Source of the DNA: Candidatus Humimicrobium oleiphilum
GTDB taxonomy: Bacteria; Actinomycetota; Humimicrobiia; Humimicrobiales; Humimicrobiaceae
DNA length: 64,000 nucleotides
Assembly (NCBI GenBank): GCA_002304935.1
Contig: DBPS01000040.1
Location: 1 to 64,000, forward strand
Reading direction: 5' to 3'
The position numbers were made by a program, and so were the translations under genes. Shown here piece by piece: positions 44,823 through 53,745 of this stretch. Positions within the stretch are counted from its first letter, which is position 1. Each line of letters opens with the position of its first letter. The notes beneath the pieces are model-generated. The model had not been told where the DNA came from, made no database searches, and saw only the letters and a program-made list of their open reading frames with translations.

Positions 44823-45956
44823 ATGATAAAATTACAAATACCAGAAATGAATAAAATAAGAGTTACAACTTTAAACAGAAGCTATGAAATGCTTATCAAA
44901 AGAGGGATTTCTGACAAAATAACCAGCGTATTATCGGAATCTTTTAATAAAATCAATAAAATATTCTTTATTACAAATAATAAAATATTTGATATTCATG
45001 GGGAAAAAATTATTAAAAAGATAGAACGATGCTACGATGTAAGGATGCTTGTACTCCGTGATGGGGAAGAGTACAAATCAAGTACGACTCTTACAAATAT
45101 TTACGAATTTTTTATTAAGAATCAGGCTCACAGAGATGATATTGTCATAGCTTTTGGCGGCGGAGTGATAGGAGATACAGCTGGTTTTGCTGCATCAACA
45201 TTTAACAGAGGTCTTATCCTGGTACAATACCCAACGACGATTATATCGCAGGTCGACAGCAGTATAGGCGGAAAAGTTGCCATAAACTTTAAAGGAATAA
45301 AAAATATTGTCGGGTGTTTTTATCAGCCTCATCTTATTATATGTGACCCTGATTTGCTAAATACTCTTGAAGAAAAAGAAATTATTAATGGTTTGGGAGA
45401 AATAATAAAGTACGGGCTTGTCTTTGATCATAAAATAATAGAAGCAGTAAATAAAATAATAAATGAAAACCCCGGATCAGAAGAACGCCTTAAAAATATG
45501 ATAAAAGATAAAAGATTTGATGAAGTAATATTCAGATGCTCAAAAATAAAATCAGGCATTGTTGAAAAAGATGAGTTCGACAATGGAATAAGAAATTATC
45601 TTAATTTCGGCCACACTATAGGACATGCAATTGAAAAAGTAATAGGCTTTAAGAATATCAGCCATGGCCAGGCAGTTTCACTGGGCATATTATGTGCCAT
45701 AGATTTATCCATATCGTTAGGCTTCATAGAAGATTCTTTTAAAAAAGAATTATTAGAGCTTTATGGAGCATTAAAACTGCCTGTAAAAATATATTCAAAA
45801 AACGTGGATGATATTTTTGAAGCAATTCGTTTTGATAAAAAAATAACCGAAGGTAAAACAAAATTCATTGTTCTTAAAAAATTAAATGAAGCTGTTATCT
45901 TTAATGATATTGATGAAACAATTATAAAAAACAGTATAATTAAAAATATTGAATAA
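44823..45956 (+). CDS. aroB: 3-Dehydroquinate synthase
   Basis: AroB cyclises DAHP to 3-dehydroquinate with NAD+ and a metal ion. The 377-residue protein shows GGGVIGDTAGFAASTFNRG, QVDSSIGGKVAINFKGIKN, GLGEIIKYGLV and the metal ligands in NFGHTIGHAIEK and SHGQAVSLG. A second in-frame ATG at 44847 would remove eight residues and fits the family start equally well. aroQ follows after a 62-base AT-rich gap. Confidence 0.95.
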   Translation: MIKLQIPEMNKIRVTTLNRSYEMLIKRGISDKITSVLSESFNKINKIFFITNNKIFDIHGEKIIKKIERCYDVRMLVLRDGEEYKSSTTLTNIYEFFIKNQAHRDDIVIAFGGGVIGDTAGFAASTFNRGLILVQYPTTIISQVDSSIGGKVAINFKGIKNIVGCFYQPHLIICDPDLLNTLEEKEIINGLGEIIKYGLVFDHKIIEAVNKIINENPGSEERLKNMIKDKRFDEVIFRCSKIKSGIVEKDEFDNGIRNYLNFGHTIGHAIEKVIGFKNISHGQAVSLGILCAIDLSISLGFIEDSFKKELLELYGALKLPVKIYSKNVDDIFEAIRFDKKITEGKTKFIVLKKLNEAVIFNDIDETIIKNSIIKNIE

Positions 45957-46018
45957 TGTAAAATATTTATTAAGATAAATATTAATTAATTTATTTATAA
46001 TATCTGAAAGATTTTAAA

Positions 46019-46450
46019 ATGAAAAAAATCACTATAATAAATGGACCGAATCTTAATCTTACCGGCAAAAGGGAGCAGGATAGGTATGGAGATGTAGGAT
46101 TTGAAGATTTTCTGAATAATGAGCTTGTTCCTTATGCAGCTGATAATAATTATAATATCGAATACTTTCAGTCAAACTACGAAGGCGCAATAATAGACAA
46201 GATACATGAATGTGCAGGCAAAACTGAATATATCATTATCAATCCCGGTGCGCTGACACATTACAGCTATGCCATACATGATGCAATAAAAGCAGTCAAT
46301 GTAAATACAATAGAAGTACATATCTCCAATATCTTCAACAGGGAAAAATGGAGAGAAAAATCTGTTATCTCTCCTGCTGCAAAAGCAGTTATCAGTGGAT
46401 TCGGACTGCAAAGTTATAAGCTGGCATTACTATATATAACTGGCTTGTGA
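46019..46450 (+). CDS. aroQ: 3-Dehydroquinate dehydratase, type II
   Basis: This is the small dodecameric dehydroquinase, 143 residues. NGPNLNLTGKREQDRYG carries the catalytic Tyr23; NPGALTHYSYAIHD has the conserved asparagine and His81; EVHISNIFNREKWR has His101. The type II enzyme here explains the absence of a type I aroD. The stop lies one base before the next gene, which turns from shikimate enzymes back to pilin-like proteins. Confidence 0.95.
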   Translation: MKKITIINGPNLNLTGKREQDRYGDVGFEDFLNNELVPYAADNNYNIEYFQSNYEGAIIDKIHECAGKTEYIIINPGALTHYSYAIHDAIKAVNVNTIEVHISNIFNREKWREKSVISPAAKAVISGFGLQSYKLALLYITGL

Positions 46451-46451
46451 A

Positions 46452-47156
46452 ATGTTAAACAGAATCAGACAAAAAGATGGTTTTACTCTGATTGAAGCAC
46501 TTATTTCCATCATTCTTCTTTCAATATTCTCACTTATGCTCGTACAGGGGATCAGGATGGCGGTTATTGCTTTCAATATAAATAAAGTAAATACACGGGC
46601 AGTAACAATTGCAAATGAAGAACTAGAGAAAATAAGATCCATGTCTTTTAATGATATCGGCTTGTCCGAGGGCAATCCCCAGGGTATTCTTGATGGACAA
46701 AAATATTCTGAAGATGGTTTCCTGATAGAGTATAACGTTATTTATAAAAACGGAGACAGCAGGATAAAGCAGATAATGGTCTCCGTCTACAAAGAACTTA
46801 TGAAGGACAAGCTTGAAGTTGTTACCGAAATCGCACCGCTGACCTTAAGTGAAGAGAGCTCTGAAACAAGCACCACCATCTCCCAGGATTATCTGCCTCC
46901 CCGGAATCTGGCAATAATCTCAGATACAGGTTCAGATATAAATAGAAGGATCCTCATTGAGTGGGAAGATCCGTATAATCCTGATTTTGCTATAAATTCT
47001 TATAATATTTATAGAAATTCCTCATTAATTTCAAATACGATTTTAAGGACATATGAAGACAGCCCGAATGACAATGGCGATTTTTCGTACTTTGTAACAA
47101 TTATTTATTCAGATGGAACAGAAAGCGCTGGAAGCAATGAGGTCACGACACAATAG
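46452..47156 (+). CDS. Minor pilin (PilV/GspI-like) with C-terminal FN3-like domain
   Basis: The 234-residue prepilin-like protein has a ten-residue leader ending in DG before FTLIEALISI (cleavage after Gly10, Glu15 at +5). The first 130 residues follow the PilV/GspI pattern. Residues about 149-234 are different: PPRNLAI, ILIEWEDP, INSYNIYRNS and a closing YSDGT strand form a fibronectin type III-like unit. An FN3 module fused to a minor pilin suggests a surface-exposed tip or spacer role. It is followed immediately, with overlap, by a second minor pilin gene. Confidence 0.82.
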   Translation: MLNRIRQKDGFTLIEALISIILLSIFSLMLVQGIRMAVIAFNINKVNTRAVTIANEELEKIRSMSFNDIGLSEGNPQGILDGQKYSEDGFLIEYNVIYKNGDSRIKQIMVSVYKELMKDKLEVVTEIAPLTLSEESSETSTTISQDYLPPRNLAIISDTGSDINRRILIEWEDPYNPDFAINSYNIYRNSSLISNTILRTYEDSPNDNGDFSYFVTIIYSDGTESAGSNEVTTQ

Positions 47157-47709
47157 ATTTTTTATAAAAATAAAATTCAAAAACGGTTTTAGCCTTATCG
47201 AATTGTTAATTGTCACGTTTATTATAATGATTATCGCAGCAGTTGCATCAGTTTTATATCTGAATACTATAAGGTCCCAGGAAGATATATTAAGCAAGGC
47301 AAAGTCCCAGAAAGATGCAAGGACTGCATTATATCTGATGGAAAAAGAAATAAGAGAGTCTGTTTCCATGCTTAATGCTGAAAATAATGATATAAGATTT
47401 CTCTCAAATATAGACCAGGATGATGAATTTGAAGAAATATCTTATTATACAGAATTATCAGGAAGTAATTATATTCTGGTCCGGGAAGAAGATGGTACAG
47501 ATACCGGCATATTTTTAAATTACCTTATAAGCGATAATATATTTTCTTACTATAACAAGGCAGACTCTGATCCAATCGATTTGCCACTTGATGAAATAAA
47601 TTTAAATACTTTTAAAGTGCTGAAAATATCATTTGTGCTAAATGACGAACCGGAATATGCTAATAAGAATTTATATGTGTCATCTAGCGTATATCTCAGA
47701 AACAGGTAA
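47137..47709 (+). CDS. Minor pilin (PilW/GspJ-like)
   Basis: The start ATG 47137 gives a 17-residue basic leader before FSLIELLIVTF; an ATG at 47113 would lengthen it by eight residues. Either start overlaps the preceding gene. Cleavage is expected after Gly17, with glutamate at +5. The helix continues into YLNTIRSQEDILSKAKSQKDARTALYLMEKEI, the pattern of GspJ/PilW proteins, then a beta-rich domain. The total is 190 residues. The name is by position and pattern. Confidence 0.82.
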   Translation: MRSRHNRFFIKIKFKNGFSLIELLIVTFIIMIIAAVASVLYLNTIRSQEDILSKAKSQKDARTALYLMEKEIRESVSMLNAENNDIRFLSNIDQDDEFEEISYYTELSGSNYILVREEDGTDTGIFLNYLISDNIFSYYNKADSDPIDLPLDEINLNTFKVLKISFVLNDEPEYANKNLYVSSSVYLRNR

Positions 47710-47718
47710 AAATAATCA

Positions 47719-49080
47719 ATGAATATTTTTTTAAAAAATAAATTTATTAAAAAAAGTGGAAATATTGCAATTCTTATATTAATAATCGGCATCGTGATAC
47801 TTCTTTCAGTAAGCGTACTTGCGTCTTTTATGATTAAAGACATTAATTTTATCAGGCAGGATGAAAAGAAATTAAAAGCTTTGAATTTTGCTGAAGCAGG
47901 AATATCCAATTTCTTCCTGGAAATAATTAAATATAACCAGGGAGAAACGGAAGAGCTGCCTGGCAGTCCTTTTACTGGCGAAATCATCAGCAATGATAAT
48001 GTGGTCGGTACTTATGAAATTAATTACTTATTCAATCCATCTGATGAGAATTCATATAATATGTCAAGTTATGACATTACTTCAAAAGGCATTGATCTGA
48101 CCGGTACTGAAAGACTGGTAAAAGTAAATATTTCTCTTGGAGATATATTTGATTTTATTTTTTCCTATAACTCTCCGAATACCGGAGATATCATTCCGTC
48201 ACAAAGCGGGGTATATGGTCCATTTTTTACAAAAGGCATCCTGGACCTCAGAGGGGCTGCTGGTTTTTATGGAGGTCCCCTGATAATAGGTGGTGATATG
48301 ATAATCGGCGGCAGTTCCCAAATGGGAACTTCAATAGAGCCGGTAGATCTTTTCTTGGGCGGAGATGCAAAAGACCAGTCAGGCAATATCATTAATCTGA
48401 CGGATAATTTTCAGGCAGAAGAGATTTATATAAAGGATTTCAACAAGGAAGCAATCGATATTGATAATATTATTATTGATGAAAATTATTTTAGCAGAAT
48501 ACTTTCAGCAGGAGCCGCAACTGTTGAAGGAAATTTAACTATAACTACAACATCAATAAATCCCGTTCCTGTCAATCAGGATGCAAATAATTATATAAGG
48601 ATCGAGAATGGCCGGCTGAAGATTTCAGGAAATATACTGGTAAATGGAGATATTATATTTGGCAGTCAAAATACCAAGCAGAATATTATTTATGAAGGGA
48701 AAGGAAATCTTATTTCAAAAAATAATATTATTGATTATGCAAGAATAATACCTGCTAACATTTCCCCGGGTTTTTTCCCGGAAAATAACCTGGTTGTTCT
48801 TATAGCTTTTAAAGATATCAGTTTTTTAACGAGTACTTTTTCTGGAACCAGTTATGAAAATCCAAATGCTGCATGTGCAGCAATAGCGGGAAATATGATA
48901 ATCACTGAAAATAATGAATATATAAGAGGCCTTACGGTAGGAAATGAAATAATGCTGAGCCGGAATGCAAAAATATATTATGAAAATAATATATCACAGT
49001 CTCTTCCTTCAAACGTTCCGCAGACAAATTTTATTATTTTTAATAAATACTGGCAGGAACTGCCATTATCGCAGCAGTAA
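47719..49080 (+). CDS. Large PilX-like pilus-associated protein
   Basis: This 453-residue protein has one N-terminal hydrophobic helix (about 15-40) and a PilX/GspK-like FAEAGISNFFLEI segment. The leader ends in KKSG before NIAILIL, without the classic FTLIE. The long remainder is rich in Gly, Asn and Ile with many short beta strands (residues about 150-430, including ISGNILVNGDIIFGS and AAIAGNMIITENNEYIRG). It resembles DUF7305-type or beta-solenoid pilus-tip regions. It is the last gene of the minor pilin group and the best candidate for a tip or adhesin component. An AT-only inverted repeat follows at 49099-49116. Confidence 0.7.
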   Translation: MNIFLKNKFIKKSGNIAILILIIGIVILLSVSVLASFMIKDINFIRQDEKKLKALNFAEAGISNFFLEIIKYNQGETEELPGSPFTGEIISNDNVVGTYEINYLFNPSDENSYNMSSYDITSKGIDLTGTERLVKVNISLGDIFDFIFSYNSPNTGDIIPSQSGVYGPFFTKGILDLRGAAGFYGGPLIIGGDMIIGGSSQMGTSIEPVDLFLGGDAKDQSGNIINLTDNFQAEEIYIKDFNKEAIDIDNIIIDENYFSRILSAGAATVEGNLTITTTSINPVPVNQDANNYIRIENGRLKISGNILVNGDIIFGSQNTKQNIIYEGKGNLISKNNIIDYARIIPANISPGFFPENNLVVLIAFKDISFLTSTFSGTSYENPNAACAAIAGNMIITENNEYIRGLTVGNEIMLSRNAKIYYENNISQSLPSNVPQTNFIIFNKYWQELPLSQQ

Positions 49081-49180
49081 GATTTTTTAAAACTTTACTT
49101 AATTTTTTAAAATTAATCATGTATTATATTTTTTTTAATTTATCTTTATTATTAATAGTGAAAAAATTACTTAAATCAGT

Positions 49181-50302
49181 ATGAAAAACAAAGAAACTCT
49201 TTTAAAAAGAATTGAGTATCTCAGAAAATCAATCCCGGATAATAAAAAAAATCTATTGATTTTTAATGAAAAAAATATTTATTACTTATCTGGTTTTTAT
49301 GGTAAAGATTCATCTTCTAGCCTGCTTTTGACAGAAAATAAAATTTATCTTTTTGTGAATTTTATTTATTATGAAGCAGCTGCAGAATCTGTCGATCCGG
49401 CAGAAACAGAATTGATACTCAGTGATAAAAAGAATAAAGCTCTGTATGAGATAATAAAGAAAGAAGGATTGAAAGAAATCACACTGGAATCAGGCTCAAT
49501 TACTTATTCAGATTTTTTGAATATTGAAAAAGAATTATCAGAGTTAAATATTACCATAAAAACAATTGATTTTCCTTTAAAAGAGTTGCGACAGATAAAG
49601 GATGAAACAGAGATAGAGATAATCAAGACAAACTGCAAACTGACAGAAACGTGTGTTGATTTTGTAAAAAACAGAAATTCTGATGAATTAAAGCAGATGA
49701 CAGAAGCAGAGTTTGCGTTTGAAATGGAAGGATTTCTGATAAAAAAAGGCGCATCCTCAAGATCTTTTGATTTCATTATTGCAAATAATAAGAATTCATC
49801 CAAACCTCATCATGTTTCAGAAAATTCAAAAATAAACAGTGGAATAATTTTAATGGATTTCGGGATGATACTACAGAATTACTGTTCGGACATAACCAGG
49901 ACTTTTTTAATAGATGATATTAATGAAAATATAAACAAAAAGAAATTCAAAGATATTTACCAGATTGTAAAAGAAGCACAGCTTACTGCTCTGTCTGCCT
50001 GTAAAGAAGGAATAACTGCAGCTGAGCTTGACAAAGTTGCGAGAGATTATATTGCCGGGTATGATTATGGAGATAATTTCGGACATTCCCTGGGTCACGG
50101 AGTCGGATTAAGCGTGCATGAACCTCCGTTTATAAGCCCGGTCAATAACCAGATATTAAAAGAATCTATGATAATTACCATTGAACCAGGGATTTATATA
50201 CCAGGTTTCGGAGGTGTAAGGATTGAAGATATGGTAATTGTAGGGAAAAATAAATGTGAGAGACTTTATAATGATTCAAAGGAACTTATAATTATAAGTT
50301 AA
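49181..50302 (+). CDS. pepQ: Xaa-Pro peptidase, M24 family
   Basis: This enzyme of 373 residues cleaves Xaa-Pro bonds. The N-terminal creatinase-like domain (about 15-140) precedes a pita-bread domain with the five metal ligands: LMDFGM and CSDITRTF aspartates, HSLGHGVGLSVHE, TIEPGIY and GGVRIEDMV. The location before efp and nusB is shared with many monoderm bacteria. Whether it acts as aminopeptidase or dipeptidase is not resolved by the sequence. Confidence 0.93.
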   Translation: MKNKETLLKRIEYLRKSIPDNKKNLLIFNEKNIYYLSGFYGKDSSSSLLLTENKIYLFVNFIYYEAAAESVDPAETELILSDKKNKALYEIIKKEGLKEITLESGSITYSDFLNIEKELSELNITIKTIDFPLKELRQIKDETEIEIIKTNCKLTETCVDFVKNRNSDELKQMTEAEFAFEMEGFLIKKGASSRSFDFIIANNKNSSKPHHVSENSKINSGIILMDFGMILQNYCSDITRTFLIDDINENINKKKFKDIYQIVKEAQLTALSACKEGITAAELDKVARDYIAGYDYGDNFGHSLGHGVGLSVHEPPFISPVNNQILKESMIITIEPGIYIPGFGGVRIEDMVIVGKNKCERLYNDSKELIIIS

Positions 50303-50394
50303 TCAATAATAGCGTAAGCAAATTTTTATTTGTGTATTAAATATTTTGTTTACCAGATTTAATATTGTTTGATATAAGGGGAGTAAAATAAAAA

Positions 50395-50949
50395 ATGATA
50401 AGCAGTAATGATTTTAAAAACGGAATGGCTATTGAGTATGAAGGTGACTTATTGGAGATAATTTATTTTCAGCATGTTAAACCTGGTAAAGGAGGTGCAT
50501 TTGTAAGGACAAAATTAAAAAATCTTATAAATGGCACTATATTTGAAAAAACCTTCAGGGCTGGCGAGAAAGTAGAGCAGGCAATTCTTGAAACAAAAAA
50601 AATGCAGTTTCTTTACAAGGATGAGCATTATAATTTTATGGATAATGAGACTTTTGAGCAGCTTTCAATTGACGAAACCAGCATTGGAAATAAAAAGCAG
50701 TATCTTATCGAAAATCTTGAAATTACAATGATATTTTATAAAGGTAATCCTATTTCTATTGAACTACCGACTTTCATTGAAGCAGAGATTATCAGTACGG
50801 AACCTGGTGTAAAAGGAGATACAGTAAGCAATGCATTCAAACCTGCAGAGATAATAACCGGAGCAAAAGTAAATGTCCCGCTTTTTATTGAAAACGGTGA
50901 TAAAATCAGGATTGATACAAGAACCGGAGATTACATAACAAGAGTATAA
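50395..50949 (+). CDS. efp: Elongation factor P
   Basis: EF-P rescues ribosomes stalled at polyproline. The 184-residue, three-domain protein has the tip loop KPGKGGAF with Lys32 and the domain III signature (IRIDTRTGDYITRV). A lysine at the tip is compatible with lysylation, hydroxylation or 5-aminopentanol-type modification, or none; no modifying enzyme is seen here. A GGGGAG ribosome-binding site lies upstream, slightly distant from the ATG. Confidence 0.96.
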   Translation: MISSNDFKNGMAIEYEGDLLEIIYFQHVKPGKGGAFVRTKLKNLINGTIFEKTFRAGEKVEQAILETKKMQFLYKDEHYNFMDNETFEQLSIDETSIGNKKQYLIENLEITMIFYKGNPISIELPTFIEAEIISTEPGVKGDTVSNAFKPAEIITGAKVNVPLFIENGDKIRIDTRTGDYITRV

Positions 50950-50950
50950 T

Positions 50951-51382
50951 ATGGTTACATCAAGAAGAAGAGCTAGAATAAAAGCGGTTATAGTATTATA
51001 TCAAAGCGATCTTTTAAAAAAAAGTATCAATGAAATAATACATACTGAGATGATCTTTAAAAAAAACCTGGATGCATTTACTGTGAAGCTGACTCTGGGT
51101 GTGGAAAAAAACATGCAATTGATAGATGATATAATAAGAAAAGTGGTGGAAAACTGGACAATTGAAAGAATATCCATAATTGACAGAAACATAATAAGGT
51201 TGGCGATATATGAAATGTTTTTTGAAAAAGATATCCCTTTGAAAGTTTCAGTGGATGAAGCTATTGAAATTGCAAAGATGCTTGGTCAAAAAGAAGACAC
51301 GCCTAAATTTGTAAATGGTATTCTAGGAAAAATACTTATCGATATTGATAAAATAAAAGAAGACATAATCCCGGATATGTAA
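50951..51382 (+). CDS. nusB: Transcription antitermination factor NusB
   Basis: NusB, with S10, binds boxA RNA in rRNA operons. The 143-residue all-helical protein shows RRRARIKAVIVLYQSD, a central FTVKLTLGVEKNMQLIDDII, and IDRNIIRLAIYEMFFEKDIPLKVSVDEAIEIAK with GTPKFVNGILGKI-type ending (DTPKFVNGILGKI here). It starts one base after efp. Confidence 0.95.
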   Translation: MVTSRRRARIKAVIVLYQSDLLKKSINEIIHTEMIFKKNLDAFTVKLTLGVEKNMQLIDDIIRKVVENWTIERISIIDRNIIRLAIYEMFFEKDIPLKVSVDEAIEIAKMLGQKEDTPKFVNGILGKILIDIDKIKEDIIPDM

Positions 51383-51401
51383 AAATAATTAAGGAGGGAT
51401 A

Positions 51402-52679
51402 ATGAATTCCAGGGAAAAATTTATTGAATTTATTAATTTTAATAAAAAATTTCCTACTGTCAAATGGGAATTCGGCTATTGGGGCTCTGCCATAAAAAGA
51501 TGGTATAATGAGGGACTTCCTTTAAAAAATTACCCCAAGGTGCCTGTTAATATAATTAATACCACTTCCTCCCTGTATACTTCAGTCTGGAAACACTTTC
51601 TCATGAAAGATAAAACAATATATGAAGCGATATACAATGAACCAGAAAAAGAACTTGAAATCCCTGACGGTTTTGCTGTCCTTGGAGGGGGTATTTATTT
51701 CCCATCCCAGGGTTTTGCTCTTGATTATGATGTAAAAGATTATTTCGATATGGATTTGCAGCAAAATGTAGTATGCGCAGAACATTTGTTTTATCCTCAG
51801 TTTAAACCTGAAATTGTAAACGAGGATGAGAAATATATAGACTACATTGATCTTGACGGATGTAAAAGGCGATTCTCAAAAGCACAGCAGGTAATACCTT
51901 CAGGCCTGGACTGGCCTATAAAAGACTGGGAAACCTGGAGCAGGCTTAAATCTGAAAGAATGAACATGGATAATATCAAAGACAGGCTGCCTTCCAACTG
52001 GAAGGAAATTGTAAAAAAATATAAAAACCGGGATTTCCCTCTTGCTCTGGGAGGTTACCCCTGTGGAATTTTTGGTACCCTGACTCATCTTATCGGATAT
52101 GAAAATCTTTTTATGTTTTATTATGACAAACCAGATCTTATCAAAGATATACTTGAAAGATTAACAGATGTATGGATTGCCCTCTGGGAAGAAGTTTTAT
52201 CCTTTACTGATGTGGACCTCTGTAATCTGTGGGAAGACATTTCTTCAGGCAAAGGTTCAATGCTTTCACCAGCTATTATGAAAGAATTTGTGCTCCCTTA
52301 TTATGAAAAAATTTCCGATTTCCTGAAAAGTAAGAAAATAAATACTTTTCTGGTTGACACAGACGGAGATTGCAATGAATTGGTTCCGATGTTTATTGAA
52401 TCAGGGGTCACAGGGATGTATCCGATGGAGGTAAGCGCAGGAATGGATGTCGTATCTCTGAGAAAAAAATACCCTGGCTTTCTCTTGATGGGGGGCATTC
52501 CCAAATTAGATATACAATACGGGATAAAAAAAATCGATGAAATACTTGAACCGGTAGAGTGGCTTTTAAGTCAGGGCGGGTTTATACCATTCGGCGATCA
52601 TCTTATTCCGCCTGAAGTCGGCTGGAATGAATTCAAATATTACAGGGAAAGATTAAATGCTCTTATTGATGCTATTTAA
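51402..52679 (+). CDS. URO-D/MtaA superfamily protein (not HemE)
   Basis: This 425-residue protein belongs to the uroporphyrinogen decarboxylase superfamily. LGGYPCGIFGTLTHLIGYE, DLCNLWEDISSGKGSMLSP, FVLPYYEKISDFLKSK, LVDTDGDCNELVP and MGGIPKLDIQYG follow the pattern of the methylcobamide:CoM/corrinoid methyltransferase (MtaA/CmuA) side of the family. The RQAGRY motif of true HemE is absent. Such proteins transfer methyl groups from methanol, methylamines or methoxy compounds in anaerobes. The gene stands alone here, without a corrinoid protein, between nusB and an L,D-transpeptidase. The substrate is unknown. A Shine-Dalgarno AAGGAGGG precedes it. Confidence 0.85.
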   Translation: MNSREKFIEFINFNKKFPTVKWEFGYWGSAIKRWYNEGLPLKNYPKVPVNIINTTSSLYTSVWKHFLMKDKTIYEAIYNEPEKELEIPDGFAVLGGGIYFPSQGFALDYDVKDYFDMDLQQNVVCAEHLFYPQFKPEIVNEDEKYIDYIDLDGCKRRFSKAQQVIPSGLDWPIKDWETWSRLKSERMNMDNIKDRLPSNWKEIVKKYKNRDFPLALGGYPCGIFGTLTHLIGYENLFMFYYDKPDLIKDILERLTDVWIALWEEVLSFTDVDLCNLWEDISSGKGSMLSPAIMKEFVLPYYEKISDFLKSKKINTFLVDTDGDCNELVPMFIESGVTGMYPMEVSAGMDVVSLRKKYPGFLLMGGIPKLDIQYGIKKIDEILEPVEWLLSQGGFIPFGDHLIPPEVGWNEFKYYRERLNALIDAI

Positions 52680-52721
52680 ATAAAAAAATATGATTAAAAA
52701 AATTTTAACGGAAATTATTAT

Positions 52722-53693
52722 ATGAAAAGAATCAAGATTGTTATTTTTTTATTAATAATATTGCTGATTATTTTTAATGTTTCATGTTTTAACGCAAAAA
52801 ATCAAATCCCTGGCACAAATTCTGGTAAAAATGATTCAGTTGCAGATATAAATGAAAATACAGATAAATCTAAATCAGATACCCCTAAAGGAAATGACAG
52901 TAAAACAGGAAATAATATTCAGAATAATGATGCTAACAATAATGATTCAGTAAAAGAGCATACCAGTGAGAATATTGTTTTTGAAAAACCAGTTCAAAAT
53001 CCATTAAGGACTTTACCGAAATTAAACATACAAATAATAGAAGGACCTGTAATACTTGAGGATGCATCCCTGGCATATTACCGCTTAAGTGCAAAAGTAT
53101 CTGCTTATCCAGGAGCCAGTCTTTCATTTTCAAAAGATGATAGTTTTGGAGCATGGGGTCCTAATATTGTACAGATAAATTTATTGCCAGAAGAGACTTA
53201 TGATTTAAAAGTTGTGTCATCTAACGAAATTGGTACCACAAGTGCTGTTGTGAGGCTGGACTGGATGGAAGCAAAAATAAATTATACAGATATCGTAATT
53301 GTTAATGATGAGGATAATCCTGTTTTTTATCATATTGATGTATTACTGGATGAGCAGAAAACCAGGGTATATTATAAAGATGAACTGATAAGGGAAATGA
53401 TTTGCTCAACTGGTGCTCCGGATACTCCGACTCCAAAAGGTTCATTTAAAACAGGCGATAAGATTTTTTACTCATGGCTCCCAAAATATGATGTGGGGGC
53501 ATACTATTTCGTAAGATTTTTTAACTCATATCTTTTTCACAGTATTCCTTTTGATGATGAAGGAAATATGATTAAAGAAGAATTTGATAATCTTGGAAAA
53601 GCTTCCAGTCATGGGTGCATACGTCTTGGCATGGAAGATGCAAAATGGTTTTATGAAAACCTGCCTCCGGGAATATCTTTAGAAATCAGATAA
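52722..53693 (+). CDS. L,D-transpeptidase (YkuD) with lipoprotein-like leader
   Basis: This 323-residue exported protein has a leader (about 5-21) ending in NVSC (Cys22), then an 80-residue low-complexity linker rich in Asn, Asp, Lys and Thr. A small beta domain follows (about 100-190), then a C-terminal YkuD domain with SSHGCIRLG (His297, Cys299, Arg301). YkuD enzymes form 3-3 peptidoglycan cross-links or attach proteins to the wall. The catalytic set is complete, so activity is expected at the outer face of the membrane. Confidence 0.92.
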   Translation: MKRIKIVIFLLIILLIIFNVSCFNAKNQIPGTNSGKNDSVADINENTDKSKSDTPKGNDSKTGNNIQNNDANNNDSVKEHTSENIVFEKPVQNPLRTLPKLNIQIIEGPVILEDASLAYYRLSAKVSAYPGASLSFSKDDSFGAWGPNIVQINLLPEETYDLKVVSSNEIGTTSAVVRLDWMEAKINYTDIVIVNDEDNPVFYHIDVLLDEQKTRVYYKDELIREMICSTGAPDTPTPKGSFKTGDKIFYSWLPKYDVGAYYFVRFFNSYLFHSIPFDDEGNMIKEEFDNLGKASSHGCIRLGMEDAKWFYENLPPGISLEIR

Positions 53694-53745
53694 TTGTGCA
53701 TATCCATTTATAATTAATAATTAAAAAAATATTTTTGTATTTATA

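Noticed and set aside
49099..49116. Inverted repeat TTAATTTT/AAAATTAA after the PilX-like gene as a terminator
   Set aside because: It is A-T only, and such palindromes are expected by chance here.
51402..52679. Annotation as HemE uroporphyrinogen decarboxylase
   Set aside because: The RQAGRY motif is missing, the protein is longer than HemE, and no other haem genes are nearby.
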